A DNA stretch of 7,758 nucleotides from the NCBI GenBank assembly GCA_002448445.1, contig DJYC01000088.1:6710-14467 (forward strand), written 5' to 3'. The notes beneath the pieces are model-generated. The model worked only from the letters and a program-made list of their open reading frames with translations, ran no database searches and was not told the DNA's origin. Origin of the DNA: Treponema sp. UBA6988. Its GTDB lineage: Bacteria; Spirochaetota; Spirochaetia; Treponematales; Treponemataceae. Within the stretch, counting starts at the first letter, position 1; the number at the start of each line of letters is the position of its first letter. The position numbers and the translations under genes were made by a program. This document shows, piece after piece, positions 1 through 5,730 of the stretch.

Positions 1-65
1 TTCCGCCTTTCGGCTCCATTGCCTAACGGCAACCGCCTGCGGCGGCCCCTCCAATCCCGGCTAGG
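1..65 (+). repeat. Dispersed hairpin repeat, copy A
   Basis: This GC-rich stretch matches the reverse complement of 5510-5572. The shared ends are TTCCGCCTT and, at the other side, CCCCTCCAATCCCG. Between them lie two short hairpins: TTGCC-TAAC-GGCAA (20-33) and CCGCC-TGC-GGCGG (33-45). The other copy has hairpins at the same two places with different stem sequences. The copy may extend left of the window. No reading frame is supported. It is probably a non-coding repeat family spread through intergenic DNA; I do not recognise a named family. Confidence 0.65.
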
Positions 66-157
66 ATTAATTTGCTAAAACCTTCCTAACAAAGAGCCCG
101 CCCCCCCAGAACAAACTACAAGCAGCCATACAAAAAAATCTCCGCAAAAGCGTCACA

Positions 158-184
158 TTCTGACTTTTAAAGCAATATATATAA
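158..184 (+). promoter_or_regulatory. Upstream element shared with the antiporter gene
   Basis: This 27-bp segment ends two bases before the recQ start codon and matches 2424-2450, upstream of the antiporter gene, at 22 of 27 positions. The shared core is TAAAGCAATATAT, preceded by TTCTG. The TATATA at 176-181 could act as a -10 box; initiation about seven bases later would fall at the recQ ATG itself, giving a leaderless message, which fits the lack of a Shine-Dalgarno there. No good -35 box is visible at normal spacing, so a promoter role is inferred. Confidence 0.4.
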
Positions 185-186
185 GT

Positions 187-1995
187 ATGGAACTATTAAA
201 AGAAGGAGAGGACTTTCCTTTCCAAACCGCAGACGCTTCCGAAAGCGACCTTGACCTTGACGAAGTTACCCTAGCCGCAAAAAATGCCTTTGGAATAAAA
301 TACCTCTTTGCCTGGCAGAGAATTGTAATTGCCAACATCTTGGATTCGGCACTGGGGTTACCGGAAGACACACCACTTTTGCAAACAGATGATTCGTTTG
401 GGGAAGATGACGTTGCTTTGCAAAACACGCCCGCTTTGCAAACAGAAGCCTCGGTTGGAAAAGCCGACATTGCTTTACAAACAGATGCCACCACCACCGA
501 AGAAGAAGAAAGCCTCTTATACCGCGGCAGACAGATAGTCCTTTTGCCAACAGGAGCAGGAAAATCCCTCTGCTTCCTAACCCCCGCCCTTCTCCTAAAA
601 GGCCCAACCCTCGTAATCTACCCGCTTTTGGCACTTATGGCAGACCAAAAACGGCGCATGGACTCAGGCGGAATAGAAAGCGTCATATTCAGGGGAGGAC
701 AAAGCCCCCAGGAAAGGGAAGAAAACTTTGCAAAAATAAAAAAAGGCGCAAAAATCATCATAGCAAACCCGGAAGTCCTGCAGAACAAATCCATCGTAAA
801 AGAACTGGCAGCCTGCAAGATTCAGCACATAGCCATAGACGAAGCCCACTGCGTAAGCGAATGGGGAGACAGCTTCCGCCCCGCCTACCTTACCCTTGGC
901 AAAATCATAGAAGAGCTGGACTGCAAGACGGTCACAGCCTTTACCGCAACCGCATCCCCCCAAGTGCTAGACCGCGTAAGCCAAGTGCTCTTTGGCGGAC
1001 AAAGCCACATCGTAAGAAGCGACGCAGACAGAAGCAACATCCGCTACAACGTAATCTATGCCGCCGCAAAAAAGAGACTTGCATTCCGCCTTGCCGTTAC
1101 AGAGCAAAAACCTCTGCTCATCTTCTGCGGAACCAGGGCCAAATCCGAAGACATGGCACGCGAACTTGCCCTCTACATGGGATGCGACAAGGTAAAATTC
1201 TACCACGCAGGCCTAGAAAAAGCAGAAAAAACCGCAACGGAAGAATGGTTCTTTAACAAAAGCGATGCCGTCCTCTGCTGCACCTGTGCCTACGGAATGG
1301 GTGTGGACAAAAAGGACATAAAAACCGTAATCCACCTGGAAAGCCCCCCAACCGCCGAAAGCTACCTGCAGGAAAGCGGAAGAATAGCCCGCGACGGAAG
1401 CATAGGAAAAGCCATACTGCTCTGGAACTACGCTGACCACAAAAAATTCAGCGCCTACCCCAAGAATTCCCGGGAATACAAAATGCTGCTCTTTGCAGAA
1501 AGCTCCACATGCCGCCGCCAAGTACTGCTAGATGCACTCGGAGCAGAAGAAGCCGTCTGTTCAGGCTGCGACGTATGTGAGCGCGGAGGAAAGGCACCCT
1601 TTGCATACGACCTGGACCTTGCGCTAAGCTTCTTTTCCCTAAACAGGAAAATGTACACCTACACACAGGCCGCCGCCCTTCTGGAAAGCGACTTCAACAG
1701 CAGGGACCTAAATTCCTTCGGACTAAGAATTTGGGAACAGGAGGACATACGCTCAATCCTGTACGAGCTTGAAGAAAGGAATTTTATCCGCAAATGCCTC
1801 TGGCCCTGGAAAGACAGGATAACCTGCGGAAAAGACATGTATGCGGGAATAGAAGGAATCTACCGCAGCAAGAAATGGCAGCTGCTCAAAAAAAAGGAGC
1901 GCTCCCTTACAGAAGCGCACCTTAAAATCAGGAGGAGTTTTATGTCTAACAGAAGAAAACTGGTCAATAAAATTATCGGCAAGATTAGAGCCTAG
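187..1995 (+). CDS. recQ: RecQ-family ATP-dependent DNA helicase
   Basis: A 3'-5' superfamily 2 DNA helicase of 602 residues, expected to unwind DNA during recombination and replication-fork repair in the cytoplasm. Visible motifs: motif 0 region F35 to Q44; Walker A PTGAGKS at 121-127; motif Ia YPLLALMADQ at 145-154; DEAH at 218-221 followed by the RecQ aromatic loop (HCVSEWGDSFRPAY); motif III TATAS at 253-257; motif IV LLIFCGTRAKS at 310-320; motif V YGMGVDK at 369-375; motif VI QESGRIARDG at 395-404. Zinc-binding cysteines follow at 442, 458, 461 and 464. The last 130 residues resemble a divergent winged-helix region and there is no HRDC domain. Between motif 0 and Walker A, where E. coli RecQ has only a short link, sits a repetitive acidic insertion (about residues 56-111). 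The start is the only early in-frame ATG; it has no Shine-Dalgarno and may be leaderless. The stop lies six bases from the convergent small gene. Family assignment is firm. Confidence 0.93.
   Translation: MELLKEGEDFPFQTADASESDLDLDEVTLAAKNAFGIKYLFAWQRIVIANILDSALGLPEDTPLLQTDDSFGEDDVALQNTPALQTEASVGKADIALQTDATTTEEEESLLYRGRQIVLLPTGAGKSLCFLTPALLLKGPTLVIYPLLALMADQKRRMDSGGIESVIFRGGQSPQEREENFAKIKKGAKIIIANPEVLQNKSIVKELAACKIQHIAIDEAHCVSEWGDSFRPAYLTLGKIIEELDCKTVTAFTATASPQVLDRVSQVLFGGQSHIVRSDADRSNIRYNVIYAAAKKRLAFRLAVTEQKPLLIFCGTRAKSEDMARELALYMGCDKVKFYHAGLEKAEKTATEEWFFNKSDAVLCCTCAYGMGVDKKDIKTVIHLESPPTAESYLQESGRIARDGSIGKAILLWNYADHKKFSAYPKNSREYKMLLFAESSTCRRQVLLDALGAEEAVCSGCDVCERGGKAPFAYDLDLALSFFSLNRKMYTYTQAAALLESDFNSRDLNSFGLRIWEQEDIRSILYELEERNFIRKCLWPWKDRITCGKDMYAGIEGIYRSKKWQLLKKKERSLTEAHLKIRRSFMSNRRKLVNKIIGKIRA
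376..492 (+). repeat. In-frame tandem repeat inside recQ
   Basis: A 39-bp unit starts at 376 and again at 433; an 18-bp truncated unit starts at 415 and a partial unit at 472. At protein level the units read LLQTDDSFGEDDV, ALQNTP, ALQTEASVGKADI and ALQTDAT (residues 64-102). Each unit begins with the 8-bp palindrome TTTGCAAA (378-385, 417-424, 435-442) or its variant TTTACAAA (474-481). Unit lengths are all multiples of three, so the helicase frame is kept. It lies in a linker where length change is likely to be tolerated. Confidence 0.75.
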
Positions 1996-2001
1996 TTAAG
2001 A

Positions 2002-2292
2002 CTATTTTTTCTTTGCCCCGGAAGAAGAAGAAGCCTTTTTTCCATGGTCGCCGGAAGCACCATCACCTTCGCCCTGCCCGTCTTCCTTCTTTTCCGTCTT
2101 GGCAGCAGCAGCGGCAGCTTCAGCCTGTGCCTTAAGAAGTGCCTTGCGCTTTTTAAGCGAAAGGGGACGCTTTTTGTACCTTATTACATAGTTTGCAAGT
2201 GAGATAATAAAAACTGTAAGTATGGCGGTAACAATAACGCGCCAATCTGCAACCACGCTAAAGGCCAGCCGCAGCATTTCAGAAATATTCAT
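2002..2292 (-). CDS. Small single-pass membrane protein, unknown function
   Basis: A 96-residue protein from the ATG at 2292. A TTG start at 2337 would add 15 residues, but neither start has a clear Shine-Dalgarno, so the ATG is preferred. Residues 17-37 form one hydrophobic segment (VIVTAILTVFIISLANYVI), followed at once by a basic stretch (RYKKRPLSLKKRK). By the positive-inside rule the C-terminal tail should be cytoplasmic. The tail is low complexity: an alanine run at 59-64, then Lys, Glu, Gly and Ser, ending in GAKKK. I do not recognise a named family. The gene is convergent with recQ, with six bases between stop codons. The composition of the tail makes database matches there unreliable; the membrane part and the DWRV motif before it are the informative part. 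Confidence 0.65.
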   Translation of the reverse strand: MNISEMLRLAFSVVADWRVIVTAILTVFIISLANYVIRYKKRPLSLKKRKALLKAQAEAAAAAAKTEKKEDGQGEGDGASGDHGKKASSSSGAKKK

Positions 2293-2423
2293 ACTCAATT
2301 TATCGGCATGAAAATCCAAAAACTGAACACGGGACAATTTTCATTTCAAAACTTCGAGTTAACAGGACGCGCACCCATGCGACTTTTTATGCAAATCAAG
2401 AAAGAAGAGTTAAAAAAAAACTG

Positions 2424-2450
2424 TTCTGCTTCCTAAAGCAATATATGTAA
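2424..2450 (+). promoter_or_regulatory. Upstream element shared with recQ
   Basis: Second copy of the 27-bp element at 158-184, in the same orientation relative to the downstream gene, with TAAAGCAATATAT preserved exactly. Here it lies about 115 bp before the antiporter start, just ahead of a stem-loop. If TATATG (2442-2447) works as a -10 box, transcription would begin near 2454, the first base of that stem. This would be a second promoter upstream of the sigma70-like one at 2503-2531. The role is inferred from conservation only. Confidence 0.4.
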
Positions 2451-2453
2451 AAA

Positions 2454-2479
2454 AAGGGGGTTCTTAGGGAACCTCCCTT
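2454..2479 (+). other. Stem-loop upstream of antiporter gene
   Basis: AAGGGGGTTC pairs with GAACCTCCCTT through ten base pairs with one bulged T and a five-base loop (TTAGG). No T-run follows, so it is not an intrinsic terminator on the plus strand. It would sit at the 5' end of any transcript started from the element at 2424-2450, where it could stabilise the leader. Confidence 0.45.
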
Positions 2480-2502
2480 GAAAATCCAAAATTTGAGTAA
2501 AC

Positions 2503-2531
2503 TTGCAACAACATTCAAAAAGAGCTACTAT
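2503..2531 (+). promoter_or_regulatory. Sigma70-like promoter for the antiporter gene
   Basis: TTGCAA (2503-2508) and TACTAT (2526-2531) are separated by 17 bp, each matching four of six consensus bases. Transcription would begin near 2538 and give a leader of about 29 nt carrying the ribosome binding site AGAGG at 2556-2560. Confidence 0.5.
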
Positions 2532-2566
2532 AGCGCATATCAAAAGAAAGTTCACAGAGGCATTTT

Positions 2567-3769
2567 ATGGAAACAATAGAGATTCTTCGCCAGCTTGCAA
2601 TCATCATAATCTTTGCAAAGCTCTTCGGACTAACAGCAAGACGCTTAAAGGCTCCCCAGGTTGCGGGAGAAATCGTAGCCGGACTCATAATAGGCCCCAG
2701 CCTGCTCGGTTGGGTTCAGCCGTCACAATTTTTGGCCGGAATGGCAGAAATCGGCGTAATCCTTCTAATGTTCAATGCCGGACTTGGAACAAACATAAAC
2801 GAACTAAAGCGCAGCGGCCTAAAGGCAACCCTAATCGCATGCTCAGGAGTCTTCATCCCCTTGGTCTGCGGAACAGTCCTCTTCATGTTCTTCTTTGGCT
2901 TCGACAAAGTTGGCTCCGAAAGATTCTACAAGGCAATCTACATAGGAACAATCCTAACCGCAACAAGCGTAAGCATAACCGTCCAGACCCTAAAGGAACT
3001 CGGCAAGCTAAAGAACTTTACCGGAACCACAATCGTAAGCGCAGCAATCATAGACGACGTAATAGGAATCATAGTCCTAACCGTGGTAATAGGCTTCAAG
3101 GACCCAAGCTCCAACACACTCAAGGTCGTACTAAACACGGCACTTTTCTTTGTATTTGCCCTGGTAGCAGGCTACCTCTTCTACAGAATCTTCAAAATCG
3201 TGGAAAAGCGCTACAACCACACCCGCCGCATCCCCATCGTAGGACTTGCACTGGCATTCTCCATGTCCTACATAGCCCAGCACTTCTTTAACGTCGCAGA
3301 CATAACCGGCGCTTACATAGCAGGTGTAATTCTTTGCTCCACAAAGGATTCCGACTACATAGCCCGCAAAATGGACATAAACTCCTACATGCTATTCGGC
3401 CCGGTCTTCTTTGCATCAATAGGACTTTCCACCAACATAAAAAACATAGACACAACAATCCTCTTCTTCTCGCTGGCCTTCGTACTTGTGGGAATGGGCG
3501 CAAAAGTAATAGGCTGCGGACTCATGGCAAAGCTATGCCGCTTCAACCGCCTGGAAAGCCTAAAAATCGGCTGCGGAATGATGACCCGCGGCGAAGTTGC
3601 CCTCATCGTAGCCCAACGCGGACTTGCAGCAGGCCTCTTGGAACACACATTCTTTACCGCTGTAATCCTCCTCATCATAATCAGCTCAATCACCACCCCA
3701 ATCATCCTAAAAGCCCTCTATTCAAGGGACAAGGAAATCGAGCAAGGGCAGGTAGCAGTAGCCAATTAG
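2567..3769 (+). CDS. CPA2-family cation:proton antiporter (Kef/NapA type)
   Basis: An inner-membrane antiporter of 400 residues that should exchange Na+ or K+ for H+ in pH, salt and volume homeostasis. It is almost entirely hydrophobic helices. Family marks: the N-terminal PQVAGEIVAGLIIGP (30-44); the discontinuous-helix motif TATSVSIT (131-138); the ion-binding aspartate pair D163-D164 in AAIIDDVIGI; GPVFFASIGL (278-287); a conserved-type lysine K313; and MMTRGEVALIVAQRG (338-352), the CPA2 RGE motif. It stops right after the transport domain, so the TrkA-N/RCK ligand-sensing domain of KefB/KefC is absent, as in the shorter NapA-like members. The ATG at 2567 is preceded by AGAGG at six bases. 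Monocistronic: the next gene downstream is on the other strand. Whether it prefers Na+ or K+ cannot be read from the sequence. Confidence 0.9.
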   Translation: METIEILRQLAIIIIFAKLFGLTARRLKAPQVAGEIVAGLIIGPSLLGWVQPSQFLAGMAEIGVILLMFNAGLGTNINELKRSGLKATLIACSGVFIPLVCGTVLFMFFFGFDKVGSERFYKAIYIGTILTATSVSITVQTLKELGKLKNFTGTTIVSAAIIDDVIGIIVLTVVIGFKDPSSNTLKVVLNTALFFVFALVAGYLFYRIFKIVEKRYNHTRRIPIVGLALAFSMSYIAQHFFNVADITGAYIAGVILCSTKDSDYIARKMDINSYMLFGPVFFASIGLSTNIKNIDTTILFFSLAFVLVGMGAKVIGCGLMAKLCRFNRLESLKIGCGMMTRGEVALIVAQRGLAAGLLEHTFFTAVILLIIISSITTPIILKALYSRDKEIEQGQVAVAN

Positions 3770-3771
3770 TC

Positions 3772-3795
3772 AAAAAGGGGGGGGAAGTCTCCCCC
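3772..3795 (-). terminator. Probable intrinsic terminator for the minus strand
   Basis: Read on the minus strand, GGGGGA-GACT-TCCCCC (3795-3780) forms a six-base-pair stem, followed by CCC and five T residues (3776-3772). It would stop minus-strand transcription arriving from the lipoprotein gene before it enters the antiporter gene. The extra C residues between stem and T-run make it imperfect, though the C-run lets the stem slip toward the T-run. On the plus strand the same hairpin has no T-run. Confidence 0.5.
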
Positions 3796-4070
3796 TCGCT
3801 ACAGCCCGCAAGCGGTCTTCCGCTACCCCCTCTGCGGGCTCAAACGCCGCCCGCAACGCCTGCTCAAATTGGTTGATGTTACCAGATAAATCCCGCGAGT
3901 TACGAAGTAACTCGGAGAGCAAGCGAAGCTTGCGACCAACGCCCCCCCGAATATCAAGGACGAAGTTGTTGGCATAAAAAACCGCGGGTTCCCGCAGGAA
4001 ACTCCAATCACAAATGCAGTTTGTGCCTGTCACCGCCATGCTGAACGCACTTGCAAGCAAGTAATTTCAG
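3796..4070. repeat. Hairpin-dense intergenic repeat block, no gene
   Basis: No supported gene. The block contains at least five perfect or nested stem-loops: AGCCCGCA/TGCGGGCT (3803-3810/3833-3840) enclosing AGCGG-TCTT-CCGCT; CGAGTTAC-GAA-GTAACTCG (3896-3914); GCAAGC-GAA-GCTTGC (3919-3933); GCGGG-TT-CCCGC (3984-3995); and CTGAA/TTCAG (4041-4045/4066-4070) enclosing ACTTGC-AA-GCAAGT. Two neighbours share a GAA loop with unrelated stems. A minus-strand frame runs through all of it, but it has no ribosome binding site and reads through every inverted repeat, so I do not call it a gene. It resembles repetitive intergenic DNA of treponemes; whether it is the 3' part of the lipoprotein transcript is open. 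Confidence 0.5.
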
Positions 4071-4084
4071 CCCCTGTAAAAGAA

Positions 4085-4246
4085 AAATGCCATCTTCCAC
4101 AGATTCCGGGTCGGAGCCAGGAATGACTGCCGGTCTGTCACCCTGAACTTGACTCAGGGTCTGTATAAGCTTAAATGCCATCTTTTACAAATTCCCAGGT
4201 CAAGCCCGAGAATGACAGCGTTTTTTTTCCAGAATGACGGCTGCCA
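4085..4246. repeat. Tandem dispersed-repeat units (about 88-bp period)
   Basis: AAATGCCATCTT begins at 4085 and recurs at 4173; both units run to an AATGAC end (4127 and 4216) and carry related middles (TTCCGGGTCGGAGCC, TTCCCAGGTCAAGCC). Between them is TGTCA followed by CCCTGA-ACTTGAC-TCAGGG (4141-4159), an inverted repeat of a type widely dispersed in bacterial intergenic DNA. A third remnant, CCAGAATGACGGCTGCC, occupies 4229-4245. No coding frame is supported; this fills the space after the lipoprotein stop codon. Confidence 0.55.
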
Positions 4247-4251
4247 CAACT

Positions 4252-5244
4252 TTAGCGGGCGGAGCGAACCACGCGGAAACCAAGCATGCGACTGCGGACG
4301 TTCGGGATGAGGTTGCCCCGGCACGCAACAGAACAGCGGTCAGCGACATCGTACCAGCTGCCACCACGGTCTAGGCGACGAGAGCCGGACGAGTCGCCGG
4401 CTGGATTTGTGGCAATGCCTGTTGCTATGGTGGCATGCCAATCCCAGCACCACTCCCATACGTTTCCGGTCATGTCATAGAGGTTCAAGTCATTGGCCTT
4501 GATTGTTGTTTTTACCTCATGAGTCGTGCTCCCGCTGTTGATTGAATACCATGCGTAGTCCCCTAGGTTTGCACTGTCGTCTGTCCCTGCATACTTAGTG
4601 GGGTTTGATGCAGAACATCCAGAGGCTCCTCCTCGGGCTGCATATTCCCATTCTGCTTCTGTAGGCAGGCGGTATCCGTTGGCACTAAAGTTGCATGTTA
4701 TCTCTCCGCTTATACTGTTGCCTGCATGAGGGGTGTACCCCCACTGTCTCGTGTCCGTCTTTCCTTCAACTGCATAGCAGGGGGTTAGGTGATTATTTTT
4801 ACTCCGCTCATTGCAGTACATGATTGCATCGTACCAACTTACCATTTCCACTGGACGTTTTGACTGTGTCTCTCCTCTTGCAGGGCTTGACGAGAAATAA
4901 CTCGGATTGCTTCCAATAACATCCTCATACTCTGCCTGCGTAACCTCATGGTCGCAGATGTAGAATGGTGAAAGAGTTACCGTGCGCCCGGCTACAAATA
5001 CCCCCTTGTACCAGTCATCAGTCTGTCCTGCCAAGGTAAACTGGCTGCCGCCGGTTACAGTGCCGCCCGGCACTAACACAAAGTCTGCAAGAGAAGTTTC
5101 TACCCCGCTTCCGCTGCTACTACCATAAGGCATAACCTCACCTTCATCGCTTCCCCCACCCCCGCCGCCGCCACAGCTTGCGGTAAGCAAGGCAAATGCG
5201 GAAAGCCCAAGAACTGCCGTAAGGGCAAACAAAACTTTTTTCAT
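4252..5244 (-). CDS. SUMF1/FGE-sulfatase-domain lipoprotein
   Basis: A 330-residue exported lipoprotein. MKK plus a hydrophobic segment ends in the lipobox LTASC, so Cys24 should be lipidated; a glycine run and a Ser/Gly linker follow. Residues about 52-330 form one formylglycine-generating-enzyme-like (SUMF1) domain: FYICDHEVTQAEYEDV near 94-109, VEMVSWYDAIMYCNE near 132-146, GYRLPTEAEWEYAARGG at 190-206, NLYDMTGNVWEWCWDW at 254-269, RGGSWYD at 293-299 and GFRVVR at the end. True FGE uses two cysteines shortly after GGS; here the first is Asp299 and only the second (Cys304) is kept, so it probably does not make formylglycine. Non-catalytic SUMF1-fold proteins often bind ligands; that role is inferred. 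The start at 5244 is chosen because GGAGGA (5254-5249) lies four bases before it; an ATG at 5256 overlaps that site and gives a poorer signal peptide. A folded leader and terminator lie just upstream. Confidence 0.88.
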   Translation of the reverse strand: MKKVLFALTAVLGLSAFALLTASCGGGGGGGSDEGEVMPYGSSSGSGVETSLADFVLVPGGTVTGGSQFTLAGQTDDWYKGVFVAGRTVTLSPFYICDHEVTQAEYEDVIGSNPSYFSSSPARGETQSKRPVEMVSWYDAIMYCNERSKNNHLTPCYAVEGKTDTRQWGYTPHAGNSISGEITCNFSANGYRLPTEAEWEYAARGGASGCSASNPTKYAGTDDSANLGDYAWYSINSGSTTHEVKTTIKANDLNLYDMTGNVWEWCWDWHATIATGIATNPAGDSSGSRRLDRGGSWYDVADRCSVACRGNLIPNVRSRMLGFRVVRSAR

Positions 5245-5248
5245 ACAA

Positions 5249-5268
5249 TCCTCCATTTTATTGCTTTA
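5249..5268 (-). promoter_or_regulatory. Start-deciding ribosome binding site and TAAAGCAATA motif
   Basis: On the minus strand, GGAGGA (5254-5249) sits four bases before the lipoprotein ATG. Directly upstream, TAAAGCAATA (5268-5259) repeats the core of the element found ahead of recQ and the antiporter, in the same orientation to its gene. TAAAAT (5260-5255) resembles a -10 box, but initiation from it would fall beyond the ribosome binding site, so its promoter role is doubtful here. Confidence 0.5.
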
Positions 5269-5312
5269 AAAAACAAAAAGCCCGGACTCTTCCGCAAGGG
5301 GAAAATTCCGGG
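5268..5312 (-). terminator. Intrinsic terminator ahead of the lipoprotein gene
   Basis: On the minus strand CCCGGA (5312-5307) pairs with TCCGGG (5286-5281); the inner arm continues with A-T and G-C pairs and two mismatches around a GCAA-type loop. The stem is followed by CTTTTTGTTTTTT. This is a strong rho-independent terminator by form. It ends only 24 bases before the lipoprotein start codon, and no minus-strand gene lies upstream of it, so it must end a non-coding RNA or attenuate the lipoprotein transcript. Confidence 0.75.
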
Positions 5313-5430
5313 AATATTTAAAATTTATGTAGGAAAAATTTATGCACGAATTGCGAATTTTGCACCGCAGGGCAATTCTTGCCAAGAGGCAGCTTTCTGT
5401 AAAAACTTTTTTCCATAATTCTCTCTGATA
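5268..5430 (-). ncRNA. Predicted structured RNA: small RNA or attenuator leader
   Basis: A minus-strand RNA of about 160 nt, bounded by a consensus promoter (5465-5437) and an intrinsic terminator (5312-5268), with no convincing open frame. Visible pairing: a closing stem GGAAAAA (5414-5408) with UUUUUCC (5338-5332), extended outward by UAU with AUA and A/U pairs; hairpin GGCAA-GAA-UUGCC (5383-5371); and a hairpin from UGCA to UGCA (5364-5343) enclosing AAUU-CGC-AAUU. The 5' strand of the closing stem could also pair with UUUUCC in the terminator's first arm, a possible antiterminator switch. It lacks the signal-recognition-particle core and is too short for RNase P RNA or tmRNA; a divergent 6S RNA cannot be excluded. 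Either it is an independent small RNA or the leader of the lipoprotein gene. Confidence 0.55.
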
Positions 5431-5436
5431 TATTGA

Positions 5437-5465
5437 ATTGTAAGTCCGGCAGGCAAATTTGTCAA
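5437..5465 (-). promoter_or_regulatory. Strong sigma70-type promoter, minus strand
   Basis: On the minus strand TTGACA (5465-5460), a perfect -35 box, is followed after 17 bp by TACAAT (5442-5437), five of six matches to the -10 consensus. Expected initiation is near 5430. The next thing downstream is the structured RNA and its terminator, then the lipoprotein gene. Confidence 0.8.
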
Positions 5466-5509
5466 GATTTTATTAAGGAACATTTGTCTGCACAAAGAAA
5501 CACGAGCAG

Positions 5510-5572
5510 CCTACGCGGGATTGGAGGGGCGGCGCAGCCGTTCGCGAAAGCGAATGGAGCCGGAAGGCGGAA
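5510..5572 (-). repeat. Dispersed hairpin repeat, copy B (inverted)
   Basis: Read on the minus strand this matches 1-65: TTCCGCCTTCCGGCTCCATT at one end and CCCCTCCAATCCCG at the other. Its two internal hairpins are TTCGC-TTTC-GCGAA and CGGC-TGC-GCCG, at the same places as in copy A but with different stem sequences. It lies between two divergent promoters (5437-5465 minus, 5702-5730 plus) and does not overlap a supported gene. The flanking 5466-5509 and 5573-5701 show no gene that I can support. Confidence 0.65.
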
Positions 5573-5701
5573 CCCCGGAAAGCCCGTAAAAAATGGCAAG
5601 ATGTCGAGTTAGCCAAGGAACAGCATGGTAGAACAGAAAAAAGCACCGTCCAAAAGAATCCCTCCAAACTGCCAACTTTTAAGAGATTTTTCTCTAGGCA
5701 T

Positions 5702-5730
5702 TTGACTTGTTTGAATAAATGTCTTATAGT
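5702..5730 (+). promoter_or_regulatory. Near-consensus sigma70-type promoter
   Basis: TTGACT (5702-5707) and TATAGT (5725-5730) each match five of six consensus bases and are exactly 17 bp apart. Initiation seven bases after the -10 box falls at 5737, the A of an in-frame ATG. This points to a leaderless or nearly leaderless message and argues against the upstream ATG at 5719, which lies between the two boxes. Confidence 0.7.

Noticed and set aside
168..184. FliA (sigma28) promoter suggested by TAAAG
   Set aside because: No GCCGATAA-like -10 box follows at the required spacing in any of the three occurrences.
153..497. Minus-strand frame with recurring SVCKA-like words opposite recQ
   Set aside because: The repetition simply mirrors the TTTGCAAA tandem repeat on the recQ strand; the frame lies within a clear helicase gene.
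2503..3291. Plus-strand open frame of 262 residues
   Set aside because: It overlaps the antiporter gene in another frame; its Arg/Asn/His/Pro-rich composition is typical of a shadow frame.
3334..3876. Plus-strand open frame of 180 residues
   Set aside because: It is a shadow frame of the antiporter gene running into the repeat block, with biased Pro/His/Arg composition.
3770..4060. Minus-strand open frame of 96 residues over the hairpin block
   Set aside because: It has no ribosome binding site, runs through five inverted repeats and a terminator hairpin, and contains no recognisable domain. It is better explained as repeat DNA.
3796..4246. CRISPR array
   Set aside because: The repeats are few, of different types and irregularly spaced, with no uniform direct repeat and spacer pattern and no cas genes nearby.
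5473..5667. Minus-strand open frame of 64 residues
   Set aside because: It lies across the inverted hairpin repeat, has no ribosome binding site and no recognisable features.
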